Source: JBQTIQ01 sp052387955
GTDB lineage: Bacteria > Actinomycetota > Acidimicrobiia > Acidimicrobiales > JACDCH01
DNA length: 35,179 nt
Assembly: GCA_052387955.1 (NCBI GenBank)
Contig: JBQTIQ010000054.1
Coordinates: forward strand, 1-35,179
Direction of reading: 5' to 3'
Of this stretch, positions 17,517 to 24,587 are shown piece by piece (the first letter of the stretch is position 1; each line of letters begins with the position of its first letter). The position numbers and the translations under genes were made by a program. The notes below the pieces were generated by a model, which saw only the letters and a list, made by a program, of their open reading frames with translations, was not told where the DNA came from and ran no database searches.

Positions 17517-18338
17517 TCAGCCGGCCGGCAGGCCGAGGCGGCGGAGCAGGGAGGGGGGGATGCGGTCGTCGCCGACGGCCAGGAGCTGGGCCCGTTCGAC
17601 GTTGACCTCGTCGTTCTCTCGGGCCGACCACTGCTGCCAGGGGCCGCCGCGCATGCGGGCGACGTCGCCGGCCGCCGCCACACAGGCCCGCAAGTAGGCC
17701 TGCAGCTCCCGCACTTCCTCTTCGCCGCCGATGGGGCCGTGGCCGGGGACGACGACCGGGGCGAGATCGAGGAGGTCGTCGAGGGCGTCGGCCCACGCCG
17801 CCGGGTCGCCTTGGTGGGCCAAGGGCGTGACACCGAACGAGCACATGGCGCCGGCGAAGACCAGCCCCGCGCCGGGGACGGCCACCACCAGGTTCTCGGC
17901 CTGCTGGCCCCGGAGCGGGATGGCGGCGGCGGCCGGCGTGAGCTGGACGGCGGCGTCGATGACATGACTCACCGAGCGGGTGACGAAGTCGTCGTCGACC
18001 TCGTCGGCCACCGCCGGGTACAGCGCCCGCAACACGTCGGGGACCGCCGGCTGGTCGAGGTGGGCGCTGGCCTGGGGGCGCCCGTAGACGGCGGCGAGCC
18101 GGAACCGGTTCGAACCCCCGGAGAACTCGGCGTTGCTCGACGTCAGTACCACCCGCCGCACCGGCCGGCCGAGCTGATCGAGGGCGACGGCGAACGGCTC
18201 TGACTGCGACGGGGTGAACAGCGTGTCCACCACGGTGATGCCGTCGGCGTCGACGACCACACCGGCGTTGGCCCGGCCATGGCCGCTCGGCTCCTGCATC
18301 CAGGCGAGGACGCCGGGAGCGAGAGGGTCGAGGCTCAC
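17517..18338 (-). CDS. Metallo-beta-lactamase-fold protein with lost metal-binding motif
   Basis: A 273-residue protein from GTG 18338, with a strong ribosome site (GGAGGGGG) just upstream. The fold is recognisable from NAGVVVDADGITVVDTLFTP (24-43), the GG-containing loop at 66-75, GAGLVFAGAM (156-165) and VVPGHG (196-201). The catalytic T-H-x-H-x-D-H motif reads TSSNAEF (66-72): Ser, Asn, Glu and Phe replace His, His, Asp and His. The later Asp of the usual AGD motif is Ala 164. Only His 200 in PGHG remains. It is therefore probably not a zinc hydrolase, but a pseudoenzyme or binding protein. It is the third gene of the ppgK-asparaginase operon, 37 bases after the asparaginase stop. Confidence 0.8.
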   Translation of the reverse strand: MSLDPLAPGVLAWMQEPSGHGRANAGVVVDADGITVVDTLFTPSQSEPFAVALDQLGRPVRRVVLTSSNAEFSGGSNRFRLAAVYGRPQASAHLDQPAVPDVLRALYPAVADEVDDDFVTRSVSHVIDAAVQLTPAAAAIPLRGQQAENLVVAVPGAGLVFAGAMCSFGVTPLAHQGDPAAWADALDDLLDLAPVVVPGHGPIGGEEEVRELQAYLRACVAAAGDVARMRGGPWQQWSARENDEVNVERAQLLAVGDDRIPPSLLRRLGLPAG

Positions 18339-18375
18339 CGGCCCCCTCCGCTCGTCAACCGTCGGTTGGGCGGGC

Positions 18376-19395
18376 TCACCGCCGCTCCAAGAGCTGGGCG
18401 AACCAGGCCGACACCGCCAACGGGTCGGAATCGGCGGCCAAGGCCACCATGAGCGCCAGCCGAGCACGGGCCCATCCGAGGCCGCCGCCGCCGATCACCC
18501 CCGAGCGGCGCAGGTTGAAGCCGCCACCGGGCCCGCCGTAGACCGGGGCAACCCTCCCGGTGGCGCAGCGCGACACCACCACGACGGGTACGCCGGCCCC
18601 CACCGCCCGCTCGATGCCGGGCACCAGGCGGGAGTTGACGTTGCCGGCCCCGGTCCCCACCACGACGAGGCCTCGGGCGCCTCGGTCGAGGTAATAGGGG
18701 ATGATCCCGTCGTCGACCCCACCGTGCCCCAGCACCACCTCCACCGCGGCGTCGACCGCCGGGTCAGGTCCGACCGGCAGGGTGATCGGCGCAGGGCCGT
18801 CGACCAGGAACCGGGGCACGCCGCCCTCGACCCGGCCGACGGGACCGAGCGCCGGCGACCGGAACGTGGCCAGCGACGAGGTGTCGGTCTTGGTCACATA
18901 GCGGGCGGCGTGCACCTCGCCGTGCAGGCACACCAGGGCGCCTCGGCCCTCGGCCGGCGCGCTGCGGGCCACGGCCAGGGCGTCGGCCAGGTTCCGGTAG
19001 CCGTCGTAGTCGACCTCCGAACCGTTGCGCATCGACCCGGTGACCACGACCGGGCCCCGCATGGTGGCGGCGCCGGCCACGAGGTCGGCCAGGAACGCGG
19101 TCTCCTCCAGGGTGTCGGTGCCGTGGGTGACGACCACGCCGGTAGCCCGACCGCCGTCCAGCGCGTCGCGGGCAGCGATGACGACGCCGGCGACCCGCTC
19201 CGGCCGCAGGTCCCAACTGGGCACGCCGGCGGCCTCGATCACCTCGACGTCGGCGGCGACGGCGCCACCCATCGACCGGGCTGTGCCGGCCAGGAGGTCG
19301 GCTCCGCCGCGGGTGACGGCAACCGAACCGTCGTCGGTGACGGTGCTGGCGATCGTGCCCCCGGTGGCGATGAGCAGGATGCTCACCGGCCTCAC
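18376..19395 (-). CDS. L-asparaginase (asparaginase/glutaminase family)
   Basis: Hydrolyses L-asparagine to aspartate and ammonia; 339 residues. Active-site signatures are present: TGGTIAST (11-18) with the nucleophile Thr 14, THGTDT (90-95) with Thr 93 and Asp 94, VTGSMR (118-123) and VTKTDT with the catalytic Lys. C-terminal ALGPVG...VVVVGTGAGNVNSRL fits the second domain. No signal peptide, so cytoplasmic. The start GTG 19395 overlaps the upstream ppgK stop (GTGA, 19392-19395); GTG 19386 is a close alternative. An in-frame extension to 19611 is a shadow of ppgK. Linkage to a glucokinase has no obvious metabolic logic beyond nitrogen and carbon supply. Confidence 0.92.
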   Translation of the reverse strand: MRPVSILLIATGGTIASTVTDDGSVAVTRGGADLLAGTARSMGGAVAADVEVIEAAGVPSWDLRPERVAGVVIAARDALDGGRATGVVVTHGTDTLEETAFLADLVAGAATMRGPVVVTGSMRNGSEVDYDGYRNLADALAVARSAPAEGRGALVCLHGEVHAARYVTKTDTSSLATFRSPALGPVGRVEGGVPRFLVDGPAPITLPVGPDPAVDAAVEVVLGHGGVDDGIIPYYLDRGARGLVVVGTGAGNVNSRLVPGIERAVGAGVPVVVVSRCATGRVAPVYGGPGGGFNLRRSGVIGGGGLGWARARLALMVALAADSDPLAVSAWFAQLLERR

Positions 19396-20156
19396 GCCGT
19401 CCCGGCGCCGGCGCTGGCGGCCACCGCGGCGCCGACGATGCCGGCTTCGTTGCGGAGGGCGGCGACGGCGACCTCGGGCCGGCACTCGATGTGGCCCATG
19501 AGCTTGTCGGCCTTGGCGCTGGCGCCGCCGCCGAGGATGAACAGGTCGGGCCACAGGAGGGCGTCGAGGGCCTGGAGGTACGAACTGAGCCGGCTCCCGT
19601 ACTTCTTCCACGACAGGTCGTCGCGTTGGCGCACGCTCTCGGCGGCCAGGTCCTCGGCCTCCACTCCTCCCATCTCGAGGTGCCCGAGCTCGCAGTTGGG
19701 GACCAGGACGCCGTCGTAGAAGAGGCCGCAGCCGATGCCGGTACCGAGCGTGATCATCATCACGAGGCCCCGGCGGCCCTTACCCGCCCCGAAGCGCATC
19801 TCGGCCAGGCCGGCGGCGTCGGCGTCGTTGAGCATGAAGACCGGCATGCCCAGTCGGGCGGTGAGCAGGGTGTCGGCGTCGGTGCCGACCCAGCCGGCAT
19901 CGACGTTGGCGGCGGTGAGGGTCACGCCCGCCTTGACCACCGCCGGGAACGTGCAGCCGACCCGGCCCTGCCAGCCGAAGTGGTCGACCACCGTCGCCAC
20001 CGCATCGGCCACCGCGTCGGGGGTGGAGGGCTGGGGCGTCAGCACCCGGAACCGGGGCGCGGCCAGGGCGCCCTGGTCGACGTCGACCGGTGCTCCCTTG
20101 ATCCCGGTCCCGCCGATGTCGATCCCCATGACCTGGTTGTCGCCCGGTGCCGCCAC
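19392..20156 (-). CDS. ppgK: Polyphosphate glucokinase (ROK family)
   Basis: Phosphorylates glucose using inorganic polyphosphate (often also ATP), giving glucose 6-phosphate in the cytoplasm. 254 residues, the usual length. The phosphate-binding GIDIGGTGIKGAPVD (11-25), RVLTPQPSTPDAVA, LNDADAAG (catalytic Asp), ITLGTGIG and PNCELGHLE are characteristic of PpgK and distinguish it from ATP-specific ROK kinases. GTG 20156 is supported by TAACTT seven bases upstream, fitting a leaderless mRNA; ATG 20129 is a possible alternative. It is first in an operon with asparaginase and the hydrolase-fold gene. Confidence 0.92.
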   Translation of the reverse strand: MAAPGDNQVMGIDIGGTGIKGAPVDVDQGALAAPRFRVLTPQPSTPDAVADAVATVVDHFGWQGRVGCTFPAVVKAGVTLTAANVDAGWVGTDADTLLTARLGMPVFMLNDADAAGLAEMRFGAGKGRRGLVMMITLGTGIGCGLFYDGVLVPNCELGHLEMGGVEAEDLAAESVRQRDDLSWKKYGSRLSSYLQALDALLWPDLFILGGGASAKADKLMGHIECRPEVAVAALRNEAGIVGAAVAASAGAGTA

Positions 20157-20163
20157 CTGGGCG

Positions 20164-20169
20164 AAGTTA
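20164..20169 (-). promoter_or_regulatory. -10 box for leaderless ppgK operon
   Basis: TAACTT on the minus strand lies 7 nt upstream of GTG 20156. No ribosome site is seen before the GTG. No clear -35. Confidence 0.45.
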
Positions 20170-20285
20170 GTCAGGTCATGGTGGCCGGATCGTCCTGACC
20201 AGTCGGAGAGAGGGACCGACGGCCAGCGATCGCCAGCTCGCCCCTGCCCGCCAACCCCGGTGGGGCCGCCACGTCGGTCACGTGA

Positions 20286-20409
20286 ATCTGCTCGGTCCCG
20301 GGAAGGCTTGGCGTTGTGACAAGTTCCGGGACCGAGCAGATGCCGACCGAGCGACCGCCAGGGAGCCGGGCGGCGATGGGGGCCGGGGGGGGCGCAGCCC
20401 CCCCAGCTA
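20286..20409 (+). repeat. Dispersed 123-bp double-hairpin element, copy A
   Basis: Single copy of an element also present twice at 23703-23949, in the same plus-strand orientation. Perfect 15-bp inverted repeat: ATCTGCTCGGTCCCG (20286-20300) and its complement (20327-20341) around a 26-nt loop that contains CTTG...CAAG, able to extend the stem. A ~25-nt spacer and GCCGGGCGGCGATGGG follow, then a second hairpin of 8 bp with a 3-nt loop (20386-20404), ending AGCTA. Relative to copies B and C, differences lie in the left half of the loop and in G-run length; both stem arms are intact. It fills most of the ~296-bp gap between ppgK and the beta-helix gene. Confidence 0.9.
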
Positions 20410-20452
20410 ACGGCCCCACGGTGAGATCACTTCTCGTGCGACGCCCTGCGGG

Positions 20453-22348
20453 TCACGGGATCAAGCCCCCGAGGTCGAGGCCGAGACGACGGAGCAGGTC
20501 GAGCAGGCCGCCGAAGCCGGTCCCGCCGAAGGACAGGTCGTTGTCGCCTGGCGGCACCGGGGCCCCGTCGACGGTGAGGACGCCACCGGGCTGGGTGAAC
20601 ACGTTCGGGCCGGTGGGGGCGGAGTTGCCGGCGACCGTCGTGGTCGTGACGGTCATGGTCCCGGTCGACGAGTTCCACAGCCCGCCGCCTTCATTGGTGG
20701 CCGAGTTGCCGGTCACCCGGCTGTCGGTGACCGTGACCGTGCCGGCGCCGGTGAGGTGCAGGCCACCGCCGTTGCCGGGCGTGGGGCCGGTGACGTTGTC
20801 GACCAACCGGACGTTGTCGAGCTCGGTGGTGCCGGCCAGGGACTCGATGCCGCCGCCGGCGCGCCGCGCCTGGTTGGCGCTGATGGCGGACCCGGAGACC
20901 GACAGGCTCCCGTTGTTGTTGAAGATCCCGCCTCCGGAGCCGCCGGTGGCGCCGTCGGCGGTGTTGCCGACGATGTCGGTGCGGGTGATGACGAGGGTAC
21001 CGAGGTTGTTGAACACGCCTCCACCGCCATCGTCGGCGACGGTGCCGCTGGCGGTGTTGGCCGTGATCCGGGACGCCTCGACGGTCATGGTGCCGGCACC
21101 GTTCCAGAGGCCGCCGCCCTCCTTGGCCGCGGTGTTGGCGTTCACGTTGGAACGGGTGATGGTGGCGTTGCCGGCGCCGGTGATGTGCATGCCGCCCCCG
21201 TTGCCGGGCGCGGCCCCGGTGGCGTTGCCGACGAGCTCGACGCGGTCGAGGGTGTTGGTGCCGACGTTGGACTCGATGCCGCCGCCGGCCCTCGGGGCAC
21301 GGTTGCTGCTGAGGAGGGTCTGCCCCACGGTCAGGGTGCCCTCGTCGTTGAGGATGCCGCCGCCGGAGCCGGCGGCGCCGTCGGCGGTGTTGCCGGTCAC
21401 ACGCGACCGGGTGACGGTGAGGCTGCCGCCCGAGGTGGTGCCACCGTCGTTGAACAGGCCGCCACCGCCCTGGTCGGCGCCCGGGCCGCTGGCGGTGTTG
21501 CCGTCGATGGTGGTGTCGTCGACGGTCATGGTGCCGGTGGACGAGTTCCACAGTCCGCCGCCCTCAGCCGAGGCGGTGTTGCCGGTGACCCGCGACCCCG
21601 AGACTGCCACCGTGCCGGTGCCGGTGAGGTGCAGGCCGCCGCCGTTGCCGGGGGTGGGCCCGGTGGTGTTCGCCTGCAGCGTGGCCCGCGTGAGCGTCGT
21701 CTGGCCGGCGTTGGCTTCGATCCCGCCGCCGGCGCGGGTAGCGCTGTTGCCGGAGATCTCGGTGCCGACGACCCGCAGGATTCCGCTGTTGAGGATCCCA
21801 CCGCCGGAGGCGCCCGGCCCTGACGCGGTGTTGCCCGAGACGGCGCCGCCGTCGAGGTTGAGGGTGCCGGCGTTGGCGTACCCGCCGCCGCTGGCGCTGG
21901 TCGTGCCGCCGGTGACCCGGAGGCCCCTGACATCGAGGGAGCCACCGGCCAGGACGTGCAGGGCACGGTCGAGGCCGTTGGCGTCGACGGTGGCGCCGAC
22001 GGCCGAGAGCTCGACCGGAGTGGTCACGTCGAGGTCACCGGTGAGGCCGGTGTCCTCGCCGGCACCGGCGATCGTGAGTACGTAGGTGGCCTGCGCCAGC
22101 GTTATCGTTGTCCGGGCCGGGTCGGCGTTGGCTTCCTGCACGGCGGCACGGAGGCTGCAACGACCGGAGGCGTCGGCGCAGCGGCCGTCGCCGGGGGCGG
22201 CGTCGAGGGTGTCGTCGGTGGTGCCCACCATGAGCACCGGCCCTCCCCGTGGCCGACCGCGGTCGCGCTCCTGGGCGAGCGAGGGGACGGCCAACAGGAG
22301 GGACAGCGATGTCCCTCCTATCAGCCCCAACTTGACGGTTCGGCGCAT
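20453..22348 (-). CDS. Secreted right-handed parallel beta-helix protein with CSLREA-type motif
   Basis: A 631-residue exported protein. ATG 22348 has an excellent ribosome site, AAGGAG six bases upstream. Signal peptide 1-25 (MRRTVKLGLIGGTSLSLLLA...SLAQ). The motif CSLRAAVQEAN (64-74) matches the CSLREA motif found near the N-terminus of many secreted beta-helix proteins. From about 140 onward come regular GGGxxN and SxxxGNTA rungs of a parallel beta-helix. Three tandem modules are visible: 181-327, 328-471 and 472-580 (the last incomplete), each with the order GGGILN, RAGGGIE, TPGNGGGLHLTG, EGGGLWN, GGGGLFN. The C-terminus (605-631) is short, hydrophobic and amphipathic (LLDLLRRLGLDLGGLIP), without a classical sorting signal. 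Likely surface or extracellular, function unknown. Confidence 0.88.
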   Translation of the reverse strand: MRRTVKLGLIGGTSLSLLLAVPSLAQERDRGRPRGGPVLMVGTTDDTLDAAPGDGRCADASGRCSLRAAVQEANADPARTTITLAQATYVLTIAGAGEDTGLTGDLDVTTPVELSAVGATVDANGLDRALHVLAGGSLDVRGLRVTGGTTSASGGGYANAGTLNLDGGAVSGNTASGPGASGGGILNSGILRVVGTEISGNSATRAGGGIEANAGQTTLTRATLQANTTGPTPGNGGGLHLTGTGTVAVSGSRVTGNTASAEGGGLWNSSTGTMTVDDTTIDGNTASGPGADQGGGGLFNDGGTTSGGSLTVTRSRVTGNTADGAAGSGGGILNDEGTLTVGQTLLSSNRAPRAGGGIESNVGTNTLDRVELVGNATGAAPGNGGGMHITGAGNATITRSNVNANTAAKEGGGLWNGAGTMTVEASRITANTASGTVADDGGGGVFNNLGTLVITRTDIVGNTADGATGGSGGGIFNNNGSLSVSGSAISANQARRAGGGIESLAGTTELDNVRLVDNVTGPTPGNGGGLHLTGAGTVTVTDSRVTGNSATNEGGGLWNSSTGTMTVTTTTVAGNSAPTGPNVFTQPGGVLTVDGAPVPPGDNDLSFGGTGFGGLLDLLRRLGLDLGGLIP

Positions 22349-22478
22349 TTCGATCTCCTTGGAGGGTGGTCTGTGCCCTTCTATGCACCGGGGCCGCCCA
22401 TCGTCACGAGAACGCCGGCGCCGGCTTGTTCCCTCTCGGCCGTGACAACCTCGGGGCGAAGCGCATAGACCGTCGGGG
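22349..22478. promoter_or_regulatory. Divergent intergenic region between beta-helix and sigma-factor genes
   Basis: 130 bases separate the two divergent starts. On the minus strand, GGAAC (22432-22428) followed after 17-19 nt by CTCGTGA resembles an ECF-type promoter (GGAAC -35, CGT-type -10) directed to the beta-helix gene. On the plus strand TGACAACC (about 22443-22450) lies upstream of the sigma gene without a clear -10. Both are tentative. Confidence 0.3.
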
Positions 22479-23045
22479 ATGGAAGGCGACCTTGACGACA
22501 GGTCCTTGCGACAGGTCGCCGATCGCGCCTCGACATACGACCCCGACGCCTGGGAGGCGCTCTACCGCCGCTGTCGGCCCCGTCTCTTCGCCTTTGCCCG
22601 GCGCCGCCTCCAGTCCGACACCGCAGCCGACGACGCAGTCAGTGAGACCATGACCAGGGCACTTGACCGAATCGGGGGCTTCACCTGGCGGGGCGCCGGC
22701 TTCGACGCCTGGGTCACCGGGATCCTGCGCAACGTGCTCTACGAGACCTGGCGGGGCGAGAGCCGCGTCACGGTGGTCGGCACGGCGCCGTCGGCGCCGG
22801 GCCAGCCGGGGCCGCCGGACCCCGCGGATCTCTTCGAGGCCGACGAAAGCCGCCACGAGTTGCGCAAAGCGTTCGCCTGCCTCGACCCGGCCGAGCGGGA
22901 GCTGCTCGAACTGAGGGTGGTCGCCGGCCTGAGCAGCGACGCCGTAGCCGCCATCGTCGGGAAGTCTGCGGGCGCAGTGCGCATGGCCCAGGGCCGTGCC
23001 CTCCATCATCTGCGCGGCCACCTCCCGGGGCGTGACCATGGGTGA
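22479..23045 (+). CDS. ECF-type RNA polymerase sigma factor
   Basis: A 188-residue sigma-70 family protein with only regions 2 and 4. Region 2 covers about 20-90 (WEALYRRCRPRLFAFARRRL, ADDAVSETMTRALDRI, FDAWVTGILRNVLYETWR). Region 4 covers about 128-182 (LDPAERELLELRVVAGLSSDAVAAIVGKSAGAVRM, the helix-turn-helix that reads -35). The linker is Pro-rich. It overlaps the anti-sigma gene by 8 bases, so the two are co-translated. It is divergent from the beta-helix gene, a likely target. It would direct RNA polymerase to a small regulon when released from the anti-sigma factor. Confidence 0.9.
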   Translation: MEGDLDDRSLRQVADRASTYDPDAWEALYRRCRPRLFAFARRRLQSDTAADDAVSETMTRALDRIGGFTWRGAGFDAWVTGILRNVLYETWRGESRVTVVGTAPSAPGQPGPPDPADLFEADESRHELRKAFACLDPAERELLELRVVAGLSSDAVAAIVGKSAGAVRMAQGRALHHLRGHLPGRDHG

Positions 23046-23676
23046 CGACCGCCGCCTCCTACGCGAGCTCGGCGAAGCCCTCGGCCCGCCGCTGCCGCCC
23101 ACCGATCCCGGCCGGGTGGCGGCCCTCCGCGACGAGGTCGCCCGACGGCGGGAGGCTGTCGCCGCCGGCTTGGCCCGGCCCGACGCGTCCCCGTCCGCGC
23201 CGGCGGTTCGACGGCGGCGCCGGCTGGTCCCGTCGCTGGCGGCCGCCGCGGCTGCAGTGGTCCTGGTGGCGGTGGGTGTGGTGGTCGGGCGGGCCGTCGA
23301 CGACGACGGGCCCAATGAGGTCGCGGGCGAGCTCGAGTACGACGGCCCGCTCCAAGGGCCGGCGGGCGCCGGCGGCCAGCTCCAGGTGGTCAAGACCGGG
23401 ATCGGACGGGTGATCACGCTGCGGACCGAGGACCTGCCGGTCCTCCCCACGGGCGAGCTCTACGAGATCTGGTTCTTGTCCCCTGACGACGGTCCCGGCA
23501 CCCCCGATCGCATCTCGGCCGGCACGTTCCACCCCGACGCCGGCGGCCGGTCCCACGTCACGTTCGCCGCCGCGGTCGACCCTGCCCTCTACCCGGTGGT
23601 GAGCATCACCGCCGAGCCCGGCGACGGCGACCCGGCCCCCAGCGCCGTGGAGGTCCTGCGAGCCCAGGTGGGCTGA
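23038..23676 (+). CDS. Anti-sigma factor, RskA C-terminal-like membrane protein
   Basis: A 212-residue single-pass membrane protein starting at ATG 23038, inside the end of the sigma gene. Cytoplasmic N-terminus 1-60, basic RRRRR before one helix (about 66-86, AAAAAVVLVAVGVVVG), then an extracytoplasmic domain of the RskA type: LRTEDLPVLPTGELYEIWFLSP, ISAGTFHPDAGG, VSITAEPGDGDPAPS. In the family this holds the sigma factor at the membrane until regulated proteolysis. No HxxxCxxC zinc motif is visible in the N-terminus, so it is not a ZAS-type protein. Confidence 0.87.
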   Translation: MGDDRRLLRELGEALGPPLPPTDPGRVAALRDEVARRREAVAAGLARPDASPSAPAVRRRRRLVPSLAAAAAAVVLVAVGVVVGRAVDDDGPNEVAGELEYDGPLQGPAGAGGQLQVVKTGIGRVITLRTEDLPVLPTGELYEIWFLSPDDGPGTPDRISAGTFHPDAGGRSHVTFAAAVDPALYPVVSITAEPGDGDPAPSAVEVLRAQVG

Positions 23677-23702
23677 CGCGATCCTGCGGGGGCCGCTAGT
23701 AG

Positions 23703-23825
23703 ATCTGCTCGGTCCCGAGAAACCTTGACGTTGTGACAAGTTCCGGGACCGAGCAGATGCCGACCGAGCGACCGCCAGGGAGCCGGGCGGCGATGGGGGC
23801 CGGGGGGGCGCAGCCCCCCAGCTAG
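23703..23825 (+). repeat. Double-hairpin element, copy B (first of a tandem pair)
   Basis: Same 123-bp unit as copy A. Stem arms 23703-23717 and 23744-23758 are perfect 15-bp complements around a 26-nt loop. The second hairpin is 23803-23819 (7 bp, GCA loop). It ends GCTAG and is joined directly to copy C. It follows the anti-sigma gene by 26 bases. GCTAGT precedes it (23695-23700). Confidence 0.92.
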
Positions 23826-23949
23826 ATCTGCTCGGTCCCGAGAAACCTTGACGTTGTGACAAGTTCCGGGACCGAGCAGATGCCGACCGAGCGACCGCCA
23901 GGGAGCCGGGCGGCGATGGGGGCCGGGGAGGGCGCCGCCCCCCAGCTAG
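23826..23949 (+). repeat. Double-hairpin element, copy C (second of a tandem pair)
   Basis: Head-to-tail with copy B at a 123-bp period. Arms 23826-23840 and 23867-23881 are perfect. The first ~95 bases appear identical to copy B. The second hairpin (23927-23943) differs: loop GCC instead of GCA and an A replacing a G. It ends in AGCTAGT, whose TAG begins the putative -10 box of the J-domain gene. Confidence 0.92.
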
Positions 23950-23952
23950 TGT
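23947..23952 (+). promoter_or_regulatory. -10 box for J-domain gene at the end of repeat copy C
   Basis: TAGTGT lies 9 nt upstream of ATG 23962, with no ribosome site between. The TAGT part comes from the end of repeat copy C, so the repeat may have supplied or overlapped the promoter. Confidence 0.35.
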
Positions 23953-23961
23953 CGGACGGCC

Positions 23962-24555
23962 ATGGATGTCGGCGAGGCCCGCGACGTGCTGGGCGTCGGG
24001 CGCGACGCCTCGACGGTCGAGGTCCGGGCTGCCTTCCGGAGGTTGGTGCGCCAGCACCACCCGGACCGGGCCGGCGCCGCCGGCAACGACGCCACGGTCA
24101 GGCTGGTGGCGGCCTACCGGCTCCTGCGGACCGCCGTCCCTGTAGCCCAGCCCGGCTCGGCGCGGCCTTCCCCGGCGCCCGCACCGCCCCCTCGGCCCCG
24201 GCCCCGACCGCGCCGTGAGCGGGTGGCGCCCGACTTCGCGGTCTGGATCGACGGCGACACCGTGGTCGCCGGGCTCCCGGCGCAGGAGCTCTTCTCCCGC
24301 CTGGTCGACGTCGGCCACGGCCTCGGCGAGGTGGCCTACGTAGACGCCGGCGCCGGCCTGCTCGAGGTGGTGATCGAGTTCCTCGAGTACCCGGTGTGCT
24401 CGGTGGTCCTGTCCTTGCAGGGACGCTCGAACGAGACCACCGAGGCCTTCGTCACCGTCGAACCGCTGGGCGGTGGCCGGGGCCCCGGAGCGGACGCGGT
24501 GGCCATGTTGTTCGCGGCTCGATTGGTGGCGGCCGCCACCGCGGTGCGGCGGTGA
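23962..24555 (+). CDS. J-domain (DnaJ-like) protein
   Basis: A 197-residue cytoplasmic protein with an N-terminal J domain (about 1-58): DVLGVGRDASTVEVRAAFRRLVRQHHPDRAG, with the essential HPD at 33-35. The domain is shorter than in DnaJ. A Pro/Arg-rich linker (about 62-87) and a C-terminal domain (about 90-197, VAPDFAVWIDGDTVVAGLPAQEL...) follow. I recognise no family for the C-terminal domain; there is no zinc-finger or client domain of DnaJ. It probably stimulates Hsp70 ATPase for a special client. It ends 32 bases before the acyl-CoA dehydrogenase gene. Confidence 0.85.
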   Translation: MDVGEARDVLGVGRDASTVEVRAAFRRLVRQHHPDRAGAAGNDATVRLVAAYRLLRTAVPVAQPGSARPSPAPAPPPRPRPRPRRERVAPDFAVWIDGDTVVAGLPAQELFSRLVDVGHGLGEVAYVDAGAGLLEVVIEFLEYPVCSVVLSLQGRSNETTEAFVTVEPLGGGRGPGADAVAMLFAARLVAAATAVRR

Positions 24556-24574
24556 TCGCCCGGTAGCTGCGACG

Positions 24575-24580
24575 TACCCT
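24575..24580 (+). promoter_or_regulatory. -10 box for leaderless acyl-CoA dehydrogenase gene
   Basis: TACCCT lies 7 nt upstream of ATG 24588. A weak GTGATC (24552-24557) is 17 nt further upstream. Suggests transcription starts at the start codon. Confidence 0.45.
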
Positions 24581-24587
24581 GAGGCCC

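Noticed and set aside
18105..18120. tRNA T-arm-like GGTTCGAACCCCCG
   Set aside because: It lies within the hydrolase-fold gene; flanking bases do not form a T stem and no acceptor, D or anticodon arms are present. A similar GGTTCGAA near 12393 is inside the MalG-like gene and fails for the same reason.
20640..21900. Regularly repeated DNA resembling a repeat array
   Set aside because: These are coding repeats of the beta-helix rungs, in frame, with variable spacing; not a CRISPR array.
20316..22085. 589-codon open frame on the plus strand starting inside repeat copy A
   Set aside because: Pro/Arg/Val-rich antisense shadow of the beta-helix gene. The shared first ~24 residues with a frame at 23856 only reflect the DNA repeat, not a conserved peptide.
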